Of a stretch of DNA of 64,000 nt, positions 21,650 through 33,993 are shown piece by piece; the first letter of the stretch is position 1, and every line of letters begins with the position of its first letter. The stretch is taken from the NCBI GenBank assembly GCA_034440575.1, contig JAOTOL010001228.1, positions 142,501 to 206,500 of the forward strand, in the 5' to 3' direction. The translations under genes and the position numbers were made by a program. The notes below the pieces were generated by a model that did no database searches, was not told where the DNA came from, and worked only from the letters and a program-made list of their open reading frames with translations. This DNA is from Imbricaverruca yamaguchii. Its lineage: Eukaryota; Arthropoda; Thecostraca; Neoverrucidae.

Positions 21650-24600
21650 ATACGTCAGTGAAACATATGCACATATTATATAGATAGTGTGCACATTTTA
21701 TGTCTTGACATGTATTTAACTTACTAGCATAATGTATCAGACACTATTGTTGGTGCTACATGAGCGAAGGCGATGTAATACAAAAAGAATAATAATAGCC
21801 TTGAGACAAAGGGTCGGACGTTACACCGTTATCAGTAGACAACAATGACGGAGTGATCAAGTCCAGCATAGGTGGCGCCAGCAGCGTGCTGCCCCGGGAA
21901 GAAAAATGATATGGCAAAACATCTGTGTAAAATATGGATGTGTTAGAGCAAATGATACAAGTTGGTTCAATTCACATATTAACCCTATTAGCTAAGGGGA
22001 GGGTGGGGTCTTCTTACGTCCCATTTTAGAGTTTTGGCTCGCCGCTTCTTACCGTATTGCCATGCAATTCTGAAGCTTCCTGAATTGTCCTAAAGTTATT
22101 TTGCACATATTATAGGATAGCTAAATTTGGTTCATCATAGACGGCTCCAGGCAGATATTTTTGGGGGCATGCTAGGTCAATTTTTACAGTTTGATGAGCT
22201 TCACAAGCCAGTGAGATATTTACATGTTATGTTCATAAGTACCGGCTTCTAGTCAACACCATTGCTGCAGAACGCACGTCGGTTGCCACATTTTGCTTGA
22301 CTCAATACCCACACAAATGGCAGAAGCGATTCCAGGGCAAGGAAGTAGGTATTTTTGTGACATGACAACATGATAAGAGAGGAAACCTCTGACACACCAT
22401 CAAAGTATTGTTGATTTGTTGTGAATTCCTATGATGAAATGGTGAAAGGATGCGATTTATTTCGGTATAGGCGGACCAAAGTCAGTTGTGGGAGAGAAGG
22501 CATATTTTCTAGGCATATTCAAATAACTGGAATGGTTCATAGTAATTTGAAAGTAGGCAAACCTGGCTGTTAGAACGTAACACGGATTGGATATCCTCAC
22601 GGATATGTGCTTGGTGGGAATAACGGAGACGGATTTGATGGAGCTGGACAAATATAAACGGTTTCGGATTGGATCACGGATTTTAAAATTTAGCAATGCT
22701 ATCATACTTCCTTCCGTTTTCCGACCACAACCTTACATCATGATAAACTATTTGATGTTTGGTATTGTATATTGTATTTTTATCCGCTTTGATGGATAGA
22801 ACATTAAATAACATATATAAATATCATAAAACAATTATGAAATTAGGCACAATGCAAAGCGAAAGAGGAAGAAGTCGTTTCGGCACTAGGTTGATTCTCC
22901 GTGTTCGGTAGTAGTCTTTCGATTAACCATTTCCTGATTATTTTGTCCCCTGGTGGGCTATGTTCATGGAAAACCGGAAAATGAAAAGTAATCTTTATGA
23001 AATTAATGTTTTTTAAAAGATGTCAATATAAGGTGGCCCAAATCCGGGGATAAATTTGTATTTGGAGGCATCCCAGGTTGATCGACCCAGGGCTAAGCCC
23101 ATCACCCAACCCCCACCCCAACTGATCATGCGATCATACACCGATGACCTAGCATTGATATCATTAGGGTAGTCATTATGCTAGGTTTTATTGGTGCATT
23201 CAATGAGTTATTATTTCGTGATCTTTGCTTCATTAGCATTGAAGCAAAATGCAAACGCGAAATGCTGATCATATCAAAACGATTCGCTTTAAGCCTGCTG
23301 ACCAAATATCTGCAATACCAAATGCACCCATACACGCATACAGAATACCGTCAATAATTCGTAGAACTGCACCTCGACACAATAGGTTGGCATAGTTCTG
23401 ACCAAAGTGCGCTAGATATGCTAGAGATCTCTTCGCAGCATAGGAAGAAATGATAACATTTTTAACATGATGGGATCCCTAAAAGGACTCGGAAATCATC
23501 ATTACCAAATGGAATAGGTATGAAATTAATGATCCTGCAATGTTGTATGCTGAAGAGTGCTTCAATAATTTGTCTGCTTGTTTACATTTAATGTAAAACG
23601 GAACGAAAAATATACTTCCACATACACGAAAATCGCGCACTACAATTTTTATGCTTGACATTAAATTGTTGCAAGTCAGACATGACACATATTTGCTCTA
23701 GTGCATTGAGCTTTCTAGCTACAAAGGTTTATTTTAGGTAAGTGCCGATTTTATTCAAGATAGTGACATTCATTTGCATGTGAACATGGTGAGTATTTTC
23801 AATATATCATTTTGAATCTCATGTTATTACATTTATTTTATTTCATTCTTTTGTGGTTGTCGCGTTTCTTGCATGCTTTGCTCATGAACCAAGCTGGCGT
23901 AGGTTTGAGGAATTACAAAACGACTTTTCGCTGGCCAAAACTGCTTCTCCTAATTTGGGTTATCCCGAATGCGTCTATTATTTGTGTAATGACCTTCATT
24001 AGCTAACAGCTGAAAGCAACTGAAGTCGGTTGGTATTGCTTGGGCCCGAATGCGGGACTTAATATATTGTTAGAAAGGTCGTACTGATGACTAAGTCTCG
24101 CATTCATTTTTAGGCTAAGTCTCGCATTCGTGAACAAAATTCGTCCGTTGGTTAGTGAGATCATACGGGGCCGATTGGATCACCCTTAGCAATAGAACAA
24201 TTTTCGATGCAAGCATAGCTAACAAGCCAGCATAATGTGAAGAGAGTGAAGAAAGGAAAGAGAGTGAAGAGAACGAAGAGAGCGAAGACTGACTCAACGT
24301 GGCATGCTATGACTCAACAAGCTGTGGTCAAAATACCATGACTTCAAAGGCGCGGTGCTGTTGGTTGCGTTTGATTGCGATGAGTAGCTCACATGACTCT
24401 TCATATGCATCAGAGGTGCAAAAGTGTGCCGATCGGGTAACCCCTTGATACCAAGGGCCAGTTTCTCTCCCTATCATATGCTGCCCTACCTAGCGCATTT
24501 ACCTATTTAGGCGTACATTCCAGCAGAGTACCGCCACTGAGGGTACAGATCACCACGTAATTACTCTCGGGAGCGCAAATATTGATGTTCCTCAGTCATT

Positions 24601-25920
24601 GATTTATTGGTGACAAGAAATATTATAAAGACGTACGTACATTTACATACAAGTGAGTGCATTTGCTCAGTTTCAAATCTGTTTCAATCATGGGTTATTT
24701 TCCCCAACATTTCTTATCTGGACAGAGTGGTTCCAAGGCTTCGCACACAAAATATTCACTGATTATTTATTTTACAAAATCATCTTCAAGGAAACGTATG
24801 TACGTGCTTTATCACTGAATAAGTGGTATGCATTCCTCTGGGGCAAAATACTCGAGAGTCTGAAGGGACCATTGCATTATTCAATTGGGCATCCCATCTC
24901 AATTATCGTACCATCAGCTTTCGTTTCCCTGGTATCCGACTAATCAGATTTTAGAAGGGCCTACGGTAAAACACAATATACATGTGGTTTCCCCGGATTG
25001 TTGCTGCCACAGCACGAAGTGATATCCCAAAATATTTGCTAACCAGAGGAGGATATAGTGGTGGGGAGCAGTGGAGACATGTGTCCCCTCCGCATGGAAA
25101 GGTTGCTTCCCACCAGGAAGGCTCGAGTGCACCCGCCCACCTTCCGCTTCGGGTGCAGCCAAGGATTTATTAGCCAAAGGCTCCCCTCTTGAGGAATGGC
25201 ATGCTTGCGCATGCTTCAGTGTACCCCTCCCCCGTTCCACAATTTTTATGTGAATGCGTCGTTTCAAGAACTTGCCCAATGGTGGCCCTCCGATGAAATG
25301 GGGCTACTTCAGACAAATGCCCCACCCCCTGAAAATGTTTGGATCCACTCCTGCTAAAACATCCAAGTTGATGCATGCAATTTTGGTAAGCATCTTAATT
25401 TGCATGGAACATCCATTTTAACACAGTGGGGGCTGCTAAAGTTCTCGATAAGATTGTACTATCAAGGTGTTGCATGCTGTCCGGTCCTTCTGCTACCGTC
25501 GATGGGGGTAAGAGGGTACTTTTTGCACCTCTGAATTATGCACACGAGAGTTCAATTGTTCAATTCATTTGTTTCGCCCTAGTTGGTGATGACTTGGTTC
25601 AGAGAGGAAGTTAGAAACCACACATCTTCACCGTCTTTCATGTGCGTCCGTCGTATTTGCTCAGAATGAACTCGGGTTGACAAATATCATTATGAGGTGT
25701 CATCTGTCCGAATCAGTACGGCGCAGAGGTGCAGCGTCTCATGGGCGGCGCCAGTACTTCCGCTGCAAATAGATCGCGAAGTGAAAATAAACGCGTTGAC
25801 ATGGTGCACGCCTTTGACCGTGTTCTTCTGACCATCTCTGTCTCTTCCAGGCACAATGATAATACTACGCCACTTGGATGCGGCTACAGAGCCGATGAAA
25901 TCGTCCTTCCGGAAGGACGA
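21650..25920. other. Intronic spacer, nothing recognised
   Basis: AT-rich sequence with only short, uninformative open frames. A GAAGAGAGTGAA-type purine repeat lies at 24238-24290. Confidence 0.45.
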
Positions 25921-25929
25921 GCCAAGTAA

Positions 25930-26085
25930 AGCAGGTAGGTCACGTGTGACTCACCGCACCAAACTGTAAAGCAGGTAGGTCACCGGCGACTCACTTCACC
26001 ACAGTGTATAGCAGGAAGGTCAGCAATGACTCACTTCACAATACGGGAAATCAGTTAGGTCACTGGTGATCCACCTCGGTATGGT
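25930..26085. repeat. Minisatellite, ~49-bp unit, 3-4 copies
   Basis: Copies of 'AAGCAGGTAGGTCAC' followed by 'GACTCAC..CACCA' start near 25928, 25968, 26008 and 26047. Confidence 0.75.
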
Positions 26086-26449
26086 GTAAAAACGTACATA
26101 ACTGGAATACACTCAGATGAATTAAACCTGCCCTGGCTATTTCCGATCGCTTACTCATCGATTGAACGCATGCGTCTAATACTGTCTTGCACCTGGCAAG
26201 TTAGAGTTGAGGTCATGAATGCTTACATGCACAGAAATGGCAATTGGTTCTCGACTGCAGCCATGGCTTATGTAAAGCGGTGGCCGTTCGTCCGGGACAG
26301 AGACTGAAACCATACGGCCTTGCAGTAGTCCTCAACGTGAAGCGCTTTAGGTGGGCGAGTGTAGCGTTCGCCGTGGATATCTTTGAATGATTCGCCGCTC
26401 CAAACGTAAGGCATTGCACGGGTCTGACCGAGACAGAGACGGAATCGGG

Positions 26450-27020
26450 CCTGAGACAGGGATGGGAGTGACCAGTACCGGGCCGGGGCTTGACTGACTC
26501 AGGACCGGAGAGTGACGGACATCCGATCAAGACATAGCCAATGTAGGAACCTGGGTGTGGCGATGCTGGACCGCAGGGAGGAGCTGGACCAGTTTGGGAA
26601 CTGGGACATGACTGACACTGGGCCCGGACATAATTGATCCAGTACCTGGTAGAGACCAATACCAGCACTGGTGGGTGACCAATTCAAACTGAGCGTGATC
26701 GGTGACTGAGTCGATAATGAACGATGTCTGAACGGCACTGGTCTGGGACACGACCGACACAGGACCAATGCATGGCCGATCCTGGGCCAGAATGTCACGG
26801 ATACTGGACTGGATTGCCGCCGATATCAAACCGCAACGTGGCCAGTTCATGACTAGGCCGGATCCGGCGCAGGGCCAGATCGTAGCCGACCCGTGACCTG
26901 GGCGTGACCGGTCGTGACCAGGTTGTGACCCAGCCCAGACCTGGACGTGGCCGGTCCTGGACCAGGGTGTGACCCAGCCCAGACCTGGACGTGACCGATC
27001 GTGACCGGAGTGTGACCGAG
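26450..27020. repeat. Degenerate GTGACCGGTC/CTGGAC array directly upstream of exon B
   Basis: Irregular repeats of 'TGGAC', 'GTGACC' and 'GACCGGTC'. The last part (26880-27010) holds two near-identical copies of 'GTGACCCAGCCCAGACCTGG'. The array runs to within ~20 bp of the exon B acceptor. Confidence 0.75.
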
Positions 27021-27032
27021 GCCCGTCCGCAG

Positions 27033-27173
27033 CGTGTCTGCTGTGTGCGCTGATGGTGACGCCCTACTTCACCTGGCTGCCGACGCCGATGCTGGTCAGC
27101 GGCCTGGCCGTCTTCTACTGCGTACTGGTGTTTCCCGCCTGTCTCTCCACATCGGCCTGGACCACTGGCATAG
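27033..27173 (+). CDS. Exon B of the membrane RING protein
   Basis: Acceptor 'GCCCGTCCGCAG' ends at 27032; donor ATAG|GTGAGT at 27173/27174 is near consensus. Two leading bases complete a codon from the previous exon. The 46 full codons begin CLLCALMVTPYFTWLPTPM and read through LVSGLAVFYCVLVFPACL to WTTGI, then one base is left over. Both hydrophobic stretches look like membrane spans joined by a short Pro-containing turn. The leftover base joins the two-base start of exon C (codon GAA, Glu), good evidence that B and C are spliced together. Confidence 0.72.
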
Positions 27174-27404
27174 GTGAGTTCCACCGACGCACGCTAGCCC
27201 ATCTTGGATCAGTTCGGATCACGCCATGGTTACGTGAAAATCTGCACAAATTGTGGCATTCATCGTATTGTAGAAAATCAACTTTGTTGACAAAAATCGG
27301 CCGGGGCAAGCAAAACATGGTAACATTAAGCATTGTCTGAAATGAGTAGCCGTGACTACCGGGCAAAAACTAGTCATTGCTTTTTCCATCGGAGTTTGCT
27401 TTTT

Positions 27405-27525
27405 TCCATCCTTCCGTTTGTTGTCTCAGCCCTTCCGTTTGTTGTCTGGGCCATTCCGTCTGTTGCCTGAGCCATACCGTCTGTTGTCTGAGCCCTGCCG
27501 TCTGTTGTCGCCATCTGCTAATTGA
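27405..27525. repeat. 24-bp minisatellite, 5 copies
   Basis: 'CTTCCGTTTGTTGTCTCAGC' and its variants (CCGTCTGTTGTCTGAGCC) repeat five times in the intron between exons B and C. Confidence 0.88.
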
Positions 27526-27674
27526 CCCAAATGCGTGTCAAGTGGGATCTTGCCGGATTTCTACGCGTTCATATATAATATGGCACATCAAGAACGCCAC
27601 ACAGAGCGGCACTGCTTGGAAGTGTAAAAAGTGGCCGTTTGTTTGTCAGAGGTATACATGTCAGCTGACACACC

Positions 27675-27897
27675 CGTGGTCGGGTCTGGTGTTGGCTCCA
27701 CGTGGTCGGGCTGGTGGCTCCACGTGGTCGGGTCTGGTGTTGACTCCACGTGGTCGGGCCTGGTGGCTCCACGTGGTCGGGTCTGGTGTTGGCTCCACGT
27801 GGTCGGGCCTGGTGGCTCCACGTGGTCGGGTGTGGTGGCTCCAAGTGGTCGGGTGTGGTGTTGGCTCCACGCGGTCTGGCCTGTAGTTGGCTTATGG
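27675..27897. repeat. Minisatellite (CACGTGGTCGGG), left part, split by a LINE
   Basis: About eight copies of 'CACGTGGTCGGG' with 'TCTGGTGTTGGCTC' or 'CCTGGTGGCTC', periods 28 and 23 bp. The same motif resumes at 30822 ('CACGTGGTCGGGCCTG'), after the LINE. Confidence 0.9.
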
Positions 27898-27910
27898 AGC
27901 ATATGTTAAG

Positions 27911-28572
27911 TGTATGATGCTTAATGCTCAGAGTATCCGATCCAAATTTGATGAGTTCAAGTGTTATGGTACTGAGGAGGAACCAGATTTTGTTTGCATT
28001 GCGGAGGCATGGGTCGGTGAGGGGTATTTTGGAGATAACTTGCAGGACTATGAGATCCAGGGATACAATATGTTTTCGTGCAATAGGGGTCCAGCAGTGA
28101 AAGGGGTGGTGTAATGCTCTATGTGAATAGCTTATTCAGTTCTCAAAAAGTAGCAGGTGGGGATAAAAATGTGTCTGTTGAGTCCATTTGGCTTGATGTT
28201 GCTTTGGGAAAAGGCAACAGCAATACACTGAGGATAGGAGCTTTCTACCGATCAGGAACCCTGCCAAATTCTCAGCAACTGGAGCTTGATAAGGTGATTT
28301 GTGAGGAAATCAGTGGAAACTTTCGGAGGAAGTGTCTTATTCTTAGTGACTTTAATCTAAAAGGATATGAAAATGTTTGTGTTGGCTGCCCATCATGCAA
28401 AATGTTTAGGAAATGCCTTGAAGAGGACCAATTTGTAACGGAACCTATCAGGCATGGCTCATTCTTGGACCTTGTATTCTCGGATTTAAGTGACTTGGTT
28501 CAAAACTTGCCTGTAGGAGAAACTCTGGGAAAAAGTGACCATAATATAGTTAGATTCAAAGGAAATTATTAA
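27911..28572 (+). pseudogene. LINE endonuclease (APE-type) domain, frameshifted
   Basis: Two frames make one domain. 27911-28105 reads 'MLNAQSIRSKFDEFK' then 'PDFVCIAEAWVGE', matching the N-terminal N-A/R-S-I..K and E-T/A-W motifs of APE-like LINE endonucleases. After a frame slip at about 28108 the second part continues 'MLYVNSLFSSQ', 'ESIWLDV', 'IGAFYRSG', 'LILSDFNLKG' (DFN catalytic region), 'SFLDLVFSDLSDLV' and 'GKSDHNIVRFKGNY' (SDH catalytic motif). The family normally nicks target DNA for target-primed reverse transcription. Confidence 0.85.
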
Positions 28573-28579
28573 GGATAAT

Positions 28580-30772
28580 TTGGTAAAGGTTCCAAATTTC
28601 AACAGAGCAGACTTTTACTGCATGAGAGCGGCTTTAAGTGCCATAAGATGGGAAGAAGAATTCTCCAATTTAAATGCCTGTGAAATGTGGGAAAAGTTCA
28701 AATCTTACTTTAAGAAAATTCAGATTAGACATGTCCCCCAAAAGCAGACACAAAAGAAGGATAGGAAAGCCAGCATGGCTTATACCAGACTTGATAACAG
28801 CAATTAAGGCTAAGAAAGCTGCATTTAGAGTGCTTAAGGAAGCTTCAAATATCGTAAATCTAAAGGCGTATCGAAAGGCTAGGGACACTGTGAAGCAAAA
28901 AATCAAGAGCAGCGAAGCGAGCAAAAGAACTGGATTTAGCTAGGAACTGTAATGGGGACAGTAAAAAGTTTTTTTAGTTTCTACAAGCTGAGTAAAGTGT
29001 CTAGCACAATTGGTCCACTCGAAGTAAATGGGACTATATTGGGTGAGGATATTGAGATGGTTGAGGAGCTGAGCAAGCAGTTTAAATCAGTGTTTACACT
29101 GGAAGATATGACCAATCTGCCGACCGTACACCATACTTCATTGACATGGGATATGACAAATGATGTTGATTTCATTGATAGTGATGTTGTTTACAATCAT
29201 ATCAGGAAAATAAAGCCAAACAAGGCAGCAGGACCTGATGAAATTTATGCTAGGGTGTTGCGGGAAACTTAAAAGGAACTGGCGTTTCCACTTAGTATAA
29301 TATTTTGTAGATCTGTTTCAGAAAATGAAATTCTAACAGATTGGAAAAGGGCAAATGTAGTTCCTATTTTCAAGAAAGGATAAACAGGGAAAGTTGAAAA
29401 CTATAGGCCAGTAAGTCTTACATTCCTGGTCTGCAAGTTACTTGAATCAATTATCAAGGATAGAATAGTTAGTTATTTGGAAGGAAACGGATTGATTCAA
29501 GATACTCAACATGGATTTAGGAAAGGGCGATCATGCCTCACAAATCTCTTGGACTTTTTGAACTTCGCCACAGAACAATTTGATCAGGGAAATCAGGTTG
29601 ATGTAGCATATCTTGACTTTAGTAAGGCCTTTGACAAGATACCCTATACACGGTTAATGATACAGCTTCAGGCCCATGGTATTGCAGGTAGCATCTTAAA
29701 ATGGATAGAGTTGTGGCTTTCAGATAGACAACAAAGAGTGTTGCTAAATGGTACAAAGTCATCATGACAAAATGTTCTTAGTGGAGTCCCCCAGGGGTCA
29801 GTACTGGGGCCACTACTGTTCATTATATTTGTAAATAACATTGAAAGTGGCCTAAGCAGTAAAGTTTTGAAATTTGCGGATGATTTGGAAGTCTTTAGGG
29901 CAATAACAGGTCAAAATCAGCATATCTCTTTGCAAAAAGACTTAGACGAAGTTGTGAAGTGGTCCAAAAAATGGCAAATGAAATTTAATTTCGATAAGTG
30001 CAAAATCATGCATGTGGGTAAGCAGCATATGAAGGCTCCATACTTGATGGGTGGCCAAGTGCTATCAGTGACTCAACAGGAGAAGGATTTAGGTGTTATT
30101 CTAAACACAAAATTGGGGGCATCGGAACAGACCAAGGAAACCAGGAAGAAGGCACTGAAAATGCTTGGGGCAATAAATATGAATGTATCATACAGAAGTG
30201 AGGAAGTCGGCAGGAAGCTTTACTGTGCATATGTCAGGCCACATTTCGAATACTGCATCCAAGCTTGGTCTTCTAGCTATGAAAAAAGATTGTTGGCTTT
30301 TAGAGGGAGTACAAAAGCTGGCTACAAAAAATGGTGAATGGTATAAGCAACCTGACATATGAGGAAAGATTGAAGAAATTGAATATGTTCTCACTTAGAT
30401 ATAGAAGGCTGAGAGGAGATCTCATGGAGGTCTTTAAATTTGTCCATGGTCTGGTGAGGGGATATCTTGGGGAAATGTTTGAATTTATCAGAAACGATGC
30501 AATTAGAGGTCATCAATTCAAAACTAAAGTTAACCACAGCAGAACAAGGTTAAGACACTCTTTCTTCACCAACAGGGTAGTAGAACACTGGAACCAGCTG
30601 CCAGAAACCATTGTAAGTAGCAGCACATTGAACGTCTTTAAAAACAGCATAGACAATCATTATAAGAATAGGGGACTTGCTTTTCAGTATTACAGGGAGG
30701 GCTGGTCGACGGATTTGGTGGGCAACTGGTTGAGTGGACACAGTGCAACCAAGAAGGGCCCTTGTGGCTCAT
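28580..30772 (+). pseudogene. LINE reverse transcriptase and C-terminal domain, with stops
   Basis: 28580-28940 holds the linker in two frames ('GKPAWLIPDLITAIKAKKAA'). From 28952 one frame runs to 30337 with stops at about 29270, 29381 and 29765. Motifs: 'KPNKAAGPDEI', 'ANVVPIFKKG', 'ENYRPVSLT', 'QHGFRKGRSCLTNLLDF', 'VAYLDFSKAFDKIP', 'SGVPQGSVLGPLLF' and 'LKFADDLEVF' (catalytic F-A-D-D). After a shift at about 30331 the C-terminal part reads 'LTYEERLKKLNMFSL' and 'VVEHWNQLPETIV' followed by 'LNVFKNSID', a signature typical of CR1-like elements. Not functional as it stands. Confidence 0.88.
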
Positions 30773-30821
30773 AGTTGCACTAATCTTTTACGTCTTTATG
30801 TCTTTATGTTTTCATTTATGG

Positions 30822-30925
30822 CTGCACGTGGTCGGGCCTGTTGGCTGCACGTGGTGGGGCCTGCTGCTGCTGTGGTTCGGCTTAGCACGTGAGCACGACT
30901 GGGTGTGGCTGGGTATGGTCGGGTG
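30822..30925. repeat. Minisatellite (CACGTGGTCGGG), right part
   Basis: Continuation of the array at 27675-27897, resumed right after the LINE 3' end. It decays into 'GGGTGTGGCTGGGTATGGTC' before exon C. Confidence 0.8.
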
Positions 30926-30985
30926 TGACCTACCGTTGACCCGCCACAGCCGCTGGCGGTGACGGCTGTCGACCCTCTGCCGCAG

Positions 30986-31116
30986 AAGTGGCCAGCGAGG
31001 CGCTGCAGCAGACCGTGGCCGGCGTGTGGCAGGGGCTCAGTGACGTCAGGCGTCACGTGAACCGCGCGGAGCGCTTCCTCATGAAGATGAACAACATGAC
31101 GACCATGCTGAATCAG
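30986..31116 (+). CDS. Exon C of the membrane RING protein
   Basis: Acceptor 'CTCTGCCGCAG' ends at 30985; donor CAG|GTGGGC at 31116/31117. Two leading bases complete Glu from exon B; 43 codons follow. They read VASEALQQTVAGVWQGL, then 'SDVRRHVNRAERFLMKMNN' and 'MTTMLNQ'. The segment is amphipathic, helical and charged, with no membrane span, and is probably a cytosolic or lumenal loop between span pairs. It ends in phase 0, matching exon D. Confidence 0.7.
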
Positions 31117-31374
31117 GTGGGCGCGAATCGCCTCGTCAGAAAACGTAGTGCATTGTCGTGATGTCTTCATGTAGATAGAGTATATTTGAAATGATGTACG
31201 GAGACAGAGCCAGACACGTTCCTCGTGCATTACGAAGGTGAGGGATGAGTCGAAAACATCACGCACACGCTTGGAGATTCAGTCCAGCATGCATACTGAA
31301 TGGATCTCCTGGTCCTCCGTGACCCCTGGCGCAACCAAAGGTCATTTGGTGGCCAGCAAAGGCCTATGCTAAGC

Positions 31375-31670
31375 TGCAGCACCTCCCAACACAACTGACG
31401 TATGTACACGTAGTCTGCTGCACCTCCCGATGCAACTGACGTGTGTACACGTAGTCTGCTGCACCTCCCGATACAACTGACGTGTGTACACGTAGTCTGC
31501 AGCACTTTCCGATACAACTGACGTATGTACACGTGGTCTGTTGCACCTCCCGATACAACTGACGTGTGTACATGTAGTCTGCAGCACTTTCCGATACAAC
31601 TGACGTGTGTACACGTGGTTTGCAGCACTTTCCGATACAACTGACGTGTGTACACGTAGTTTGCAGACAG
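31375..31670. repeat. Minisatellite, 41-bp unit, ~7 copies
   Basis: Units of 'CTGCAGCACTTTCCGATACA' followed by 'ACTGACGTGTGTACACGTAGT'. CACCTCCC and CACTTTCC variants alternate. Intron between exons C and D. Each copy contains the palindrome GTGTACAC. Confidence 0.92.
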
Positions 31671-32100
31671 CCGCGTGCAGGGCGTGTATCTGCTGCAGAC
31701 ACACGTGTTGGTCTTCACGTTGAGACAGTGTACCAGATAAACTCAAACCAAACACTGTGTCTTTCTCCGTGCTCGTGCTTGCTGACATTGCAGGGCTTGG
31801 CTGTCCGCTGACACCAGGTGCCGCCGTATGACCTGGCGGACGTCTGAGGCGAACAAAACGCTGTGGGGATGCTGACATATCGTTTTGATGGATGCCAACT
31901 CATCGTTTCAAAATGTTTTTAGGGTGTGTGTCTTCCAGTGGTTGGTATATGCAACATTTCGAGTCGTTGTATTGGTCAGTATCATGGTGCAATGTCACCA
32001 GGTGTTTGTAGTAGCGGTAGATAAGTGACGTCACCAGGTGGTTATAGTTTCGGTTGATAAATGTTGTGTTGTATGACGTGCAGGCGTTTGTTGTTTTCAG

Positions 32101-32241
32101 TTACTTTTCCTGGTGGCTTGTGACGCAGTCTTCCTGCCAGGGCAGCGGTTCAGTAGCCTCTACACCCTCATGTTCCTCAACGTCATCTCGTACTGCGTCA
32201 AGTACATCTCTGAGACTCTGGAGAAGGAACTGGTGATGGAG
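32101..32241 (+). CDS. Exon D of the membrane RING protein
   Basis: Acceptor 'TTTGTTGTTTTCAG' ends at 32100 with a good pyrimidine tract; donor GAG|GTAACC at 32241/32242. The exon is exactly 47 codons in phase 0: 'LLFLVACDAVFLPGQRFSS' then 'LYTLMFLNVISYCVKYISET' and 'LEKELVMEV' up to the donor. Two hydrophobic stretches are likely membrane spans. Phase 0 at both ends fits exon C and the proposed start of exon E. Confidence 0.7.
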
Positions 32242-32299
32242 GTAACCAACGCAAACATGCACACACTGAAGTAGAGTAGATGTCGGCGCGGATATCACC

Positions 32300-33070
32300 A
32301 AAGGCTTGTGGTAGGAGATTGAGTGCGGGCTTAGGTAGGCTTTAGGCTGTACTGGCGCGATTGAGAGCGGTCTTAGGTAGACGCTTCATGCAATATCAAT
32401 AGCGTAATGCTCCCTTGCAAACTTCCAGCCTGTCTTCAGAGCATTTACCGGCAATCCCATCACTGATGGGGTTACGGCGGCTTCTGGCTTCATACGACTT
32501 CATACGGCCTCACGATGTGCTTAGCCGTAACGGTAACTTTAACGGTAATGTTAACACAATTCCGTTCGCGGTTTCACACATCCTCAAATTCGCATAAAAT
32601 TGGAATGACCAACTGAATCTGTGTTGGGAACACTTTCGTATTTAAGGCGCAGAGTGATTCATATTAGAACAACATCCATGAATATATAAACGTCGAGCAC
32701 ATTCATGGCATGCTTATTGCGATTATATCCTCTCAGCATGTGTACAATTGGAACCCGTTTGCGCAACTAAATCTCATGTTCAAAGTTATGATCACGAACA
32801 GAAGTGTCCCTTTGTATAGATTAAGGGGATTGTACTAGCCTCCTAATGGTGTTCGCTACTTCCACCCCGTCAATGCTTTTGCTGCCCTGAGTTCATGTTT
32901 CCAGTATTTTTAGTTGTAAATGCAAATTGATAGTGTTGTAAGTACCCTGGTGTATTGTATGTCATTGGTATTTTGCTCTTGGTTGTTCCTAACCAACACT
33001 TGGTTGCAAAATCACTTCATCAAATTTGATTTGATCAAGCAGTTGTCGAACCTACCCGCTGCCTAAAACT
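32300..33070. other. Intron between exons D and E, unique part
   Basis: No additional exon is visible. Short GGTAAC and AACGGTAA words near 32530 are the only local repeats. Confidence 0.45.
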
Positions 33071-33079
33071 GGTAAAGAC

Positions 33080-33315
33080 CTAACATCGTGACATTAAGGA
33101 ACAGATCGTCATACTAAGGAACAGATCGTGATACTAAGGAACAGATCGTCATACTAAGGAACAGACCGTGACACTAAGTAACAGACCGTGACACTAAGGA
33201 ACAGACCGTGACACCAAGGAACAGATTGTGACACTATGTAACGTTCCGTGGCACTAAGTATCATACCGTGACACTAAGGAGCAGACCGTGACACTACGGA
33301 ATAGGCCGTGGCGCT
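33080..33315. repeat. Minisatellite, 20-bp unit, ~12 copies
   Basis: Units of 'ACACTAAGGAACAGACCGTG', with 'ATACTAAGGAACAGATCGTC' variants on the left. Lies in the intron just before the last exon. Confidence 0.93.
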
Positions 33316-33814
33316 AAAACAAACTGTGAAAACATCGCGGTTTTGGGTTTGAGCCATTTCAAACAATTTCACTCACTAATAATTGTCCGATCGCATTCGA
33401 CCACAATCGTTTTTATGAAGTGGCGCATATGCACAAGAACGAGAAGAAAATTATGTGCAACATATCACTATGGTGGAAGCCTTGTCGTATTCGAAAGATA
33501 GGTAACATGGCACCGGAATGGTTATCTATAATAAAACACAATGATTTAGCCACGCTATCGTCCTTCGGCCACCGTTATCACACTATTTGTTCTTGGATCA
33601 CAGTTATCGCCACTATTTGGCCGCCCATTCATCACCACACCACCATGTGCCTACCGGTGACGTACCACTCCACTACTGCCCTGAGTCACGACTATCACCC
33701 AACTCCCGCGGGTCACCACTGCACCACGATTTTCATCACACCGTTATATGTTCTCAGGTCAACATCAGCCCGTCATATGTGCCCAGATCTTCACCGCCAC
33801 ACCGTATGTGCTCA

Positions 33815-33945
33815 GGTCACCATCACCCGCTCTGTGTCGTCAGGTCACCACCACCCGCTCTGTGTCGTCAGGTCACCATCACCCGCTCTGTGTCGTCAGG
33901 TCACCATCACCCGCTCTGTGTCGTCAGGTCACCATCACCCCGCGG
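33815..33945. repeat. Minisatellite, 28-bp unit containing acceptor-like TCGTCAG|GTCACC
   Basis: Four to five copies of 'GTCACCATCACCCGCTCTGT' followed by 'GTCGTCAG'. Each copy holds a pyrimidine-biased stretch ending in CAG, like a 3' splice site, 50-160 bp upstream of the last exon. Confidence 0.9.
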
Positions 33946-33993
33946 TCCAATGTACGGCATCTGGCGCTGACGACATCTCGTCTGATTCACGAG

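Larger units (their letters stand above)
27898..30815 (+). mobile_element. Decayed CR1-like non-LTR retrotransposon
   Basis: About 2.9 kb with endonuclease and reverse-transcriptase regions in order, several frameshifts and in-frame stops. It starts at the very beginning of the endonuclease domain, so it is 5'-truncated. The 3' end is a run of TCTTTATG-type words (acgTCTTTATGTCTTTATG) instead of poly(A), as in the CR1 group, which ends in short tandem repeats. TTATGG at 27892-27897 and 30816-30821 may be a 6-bp target duplication. The flanking DNA is the same minisatellite on both sides, which fixes the insertion point well. Confidence 0.85.
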
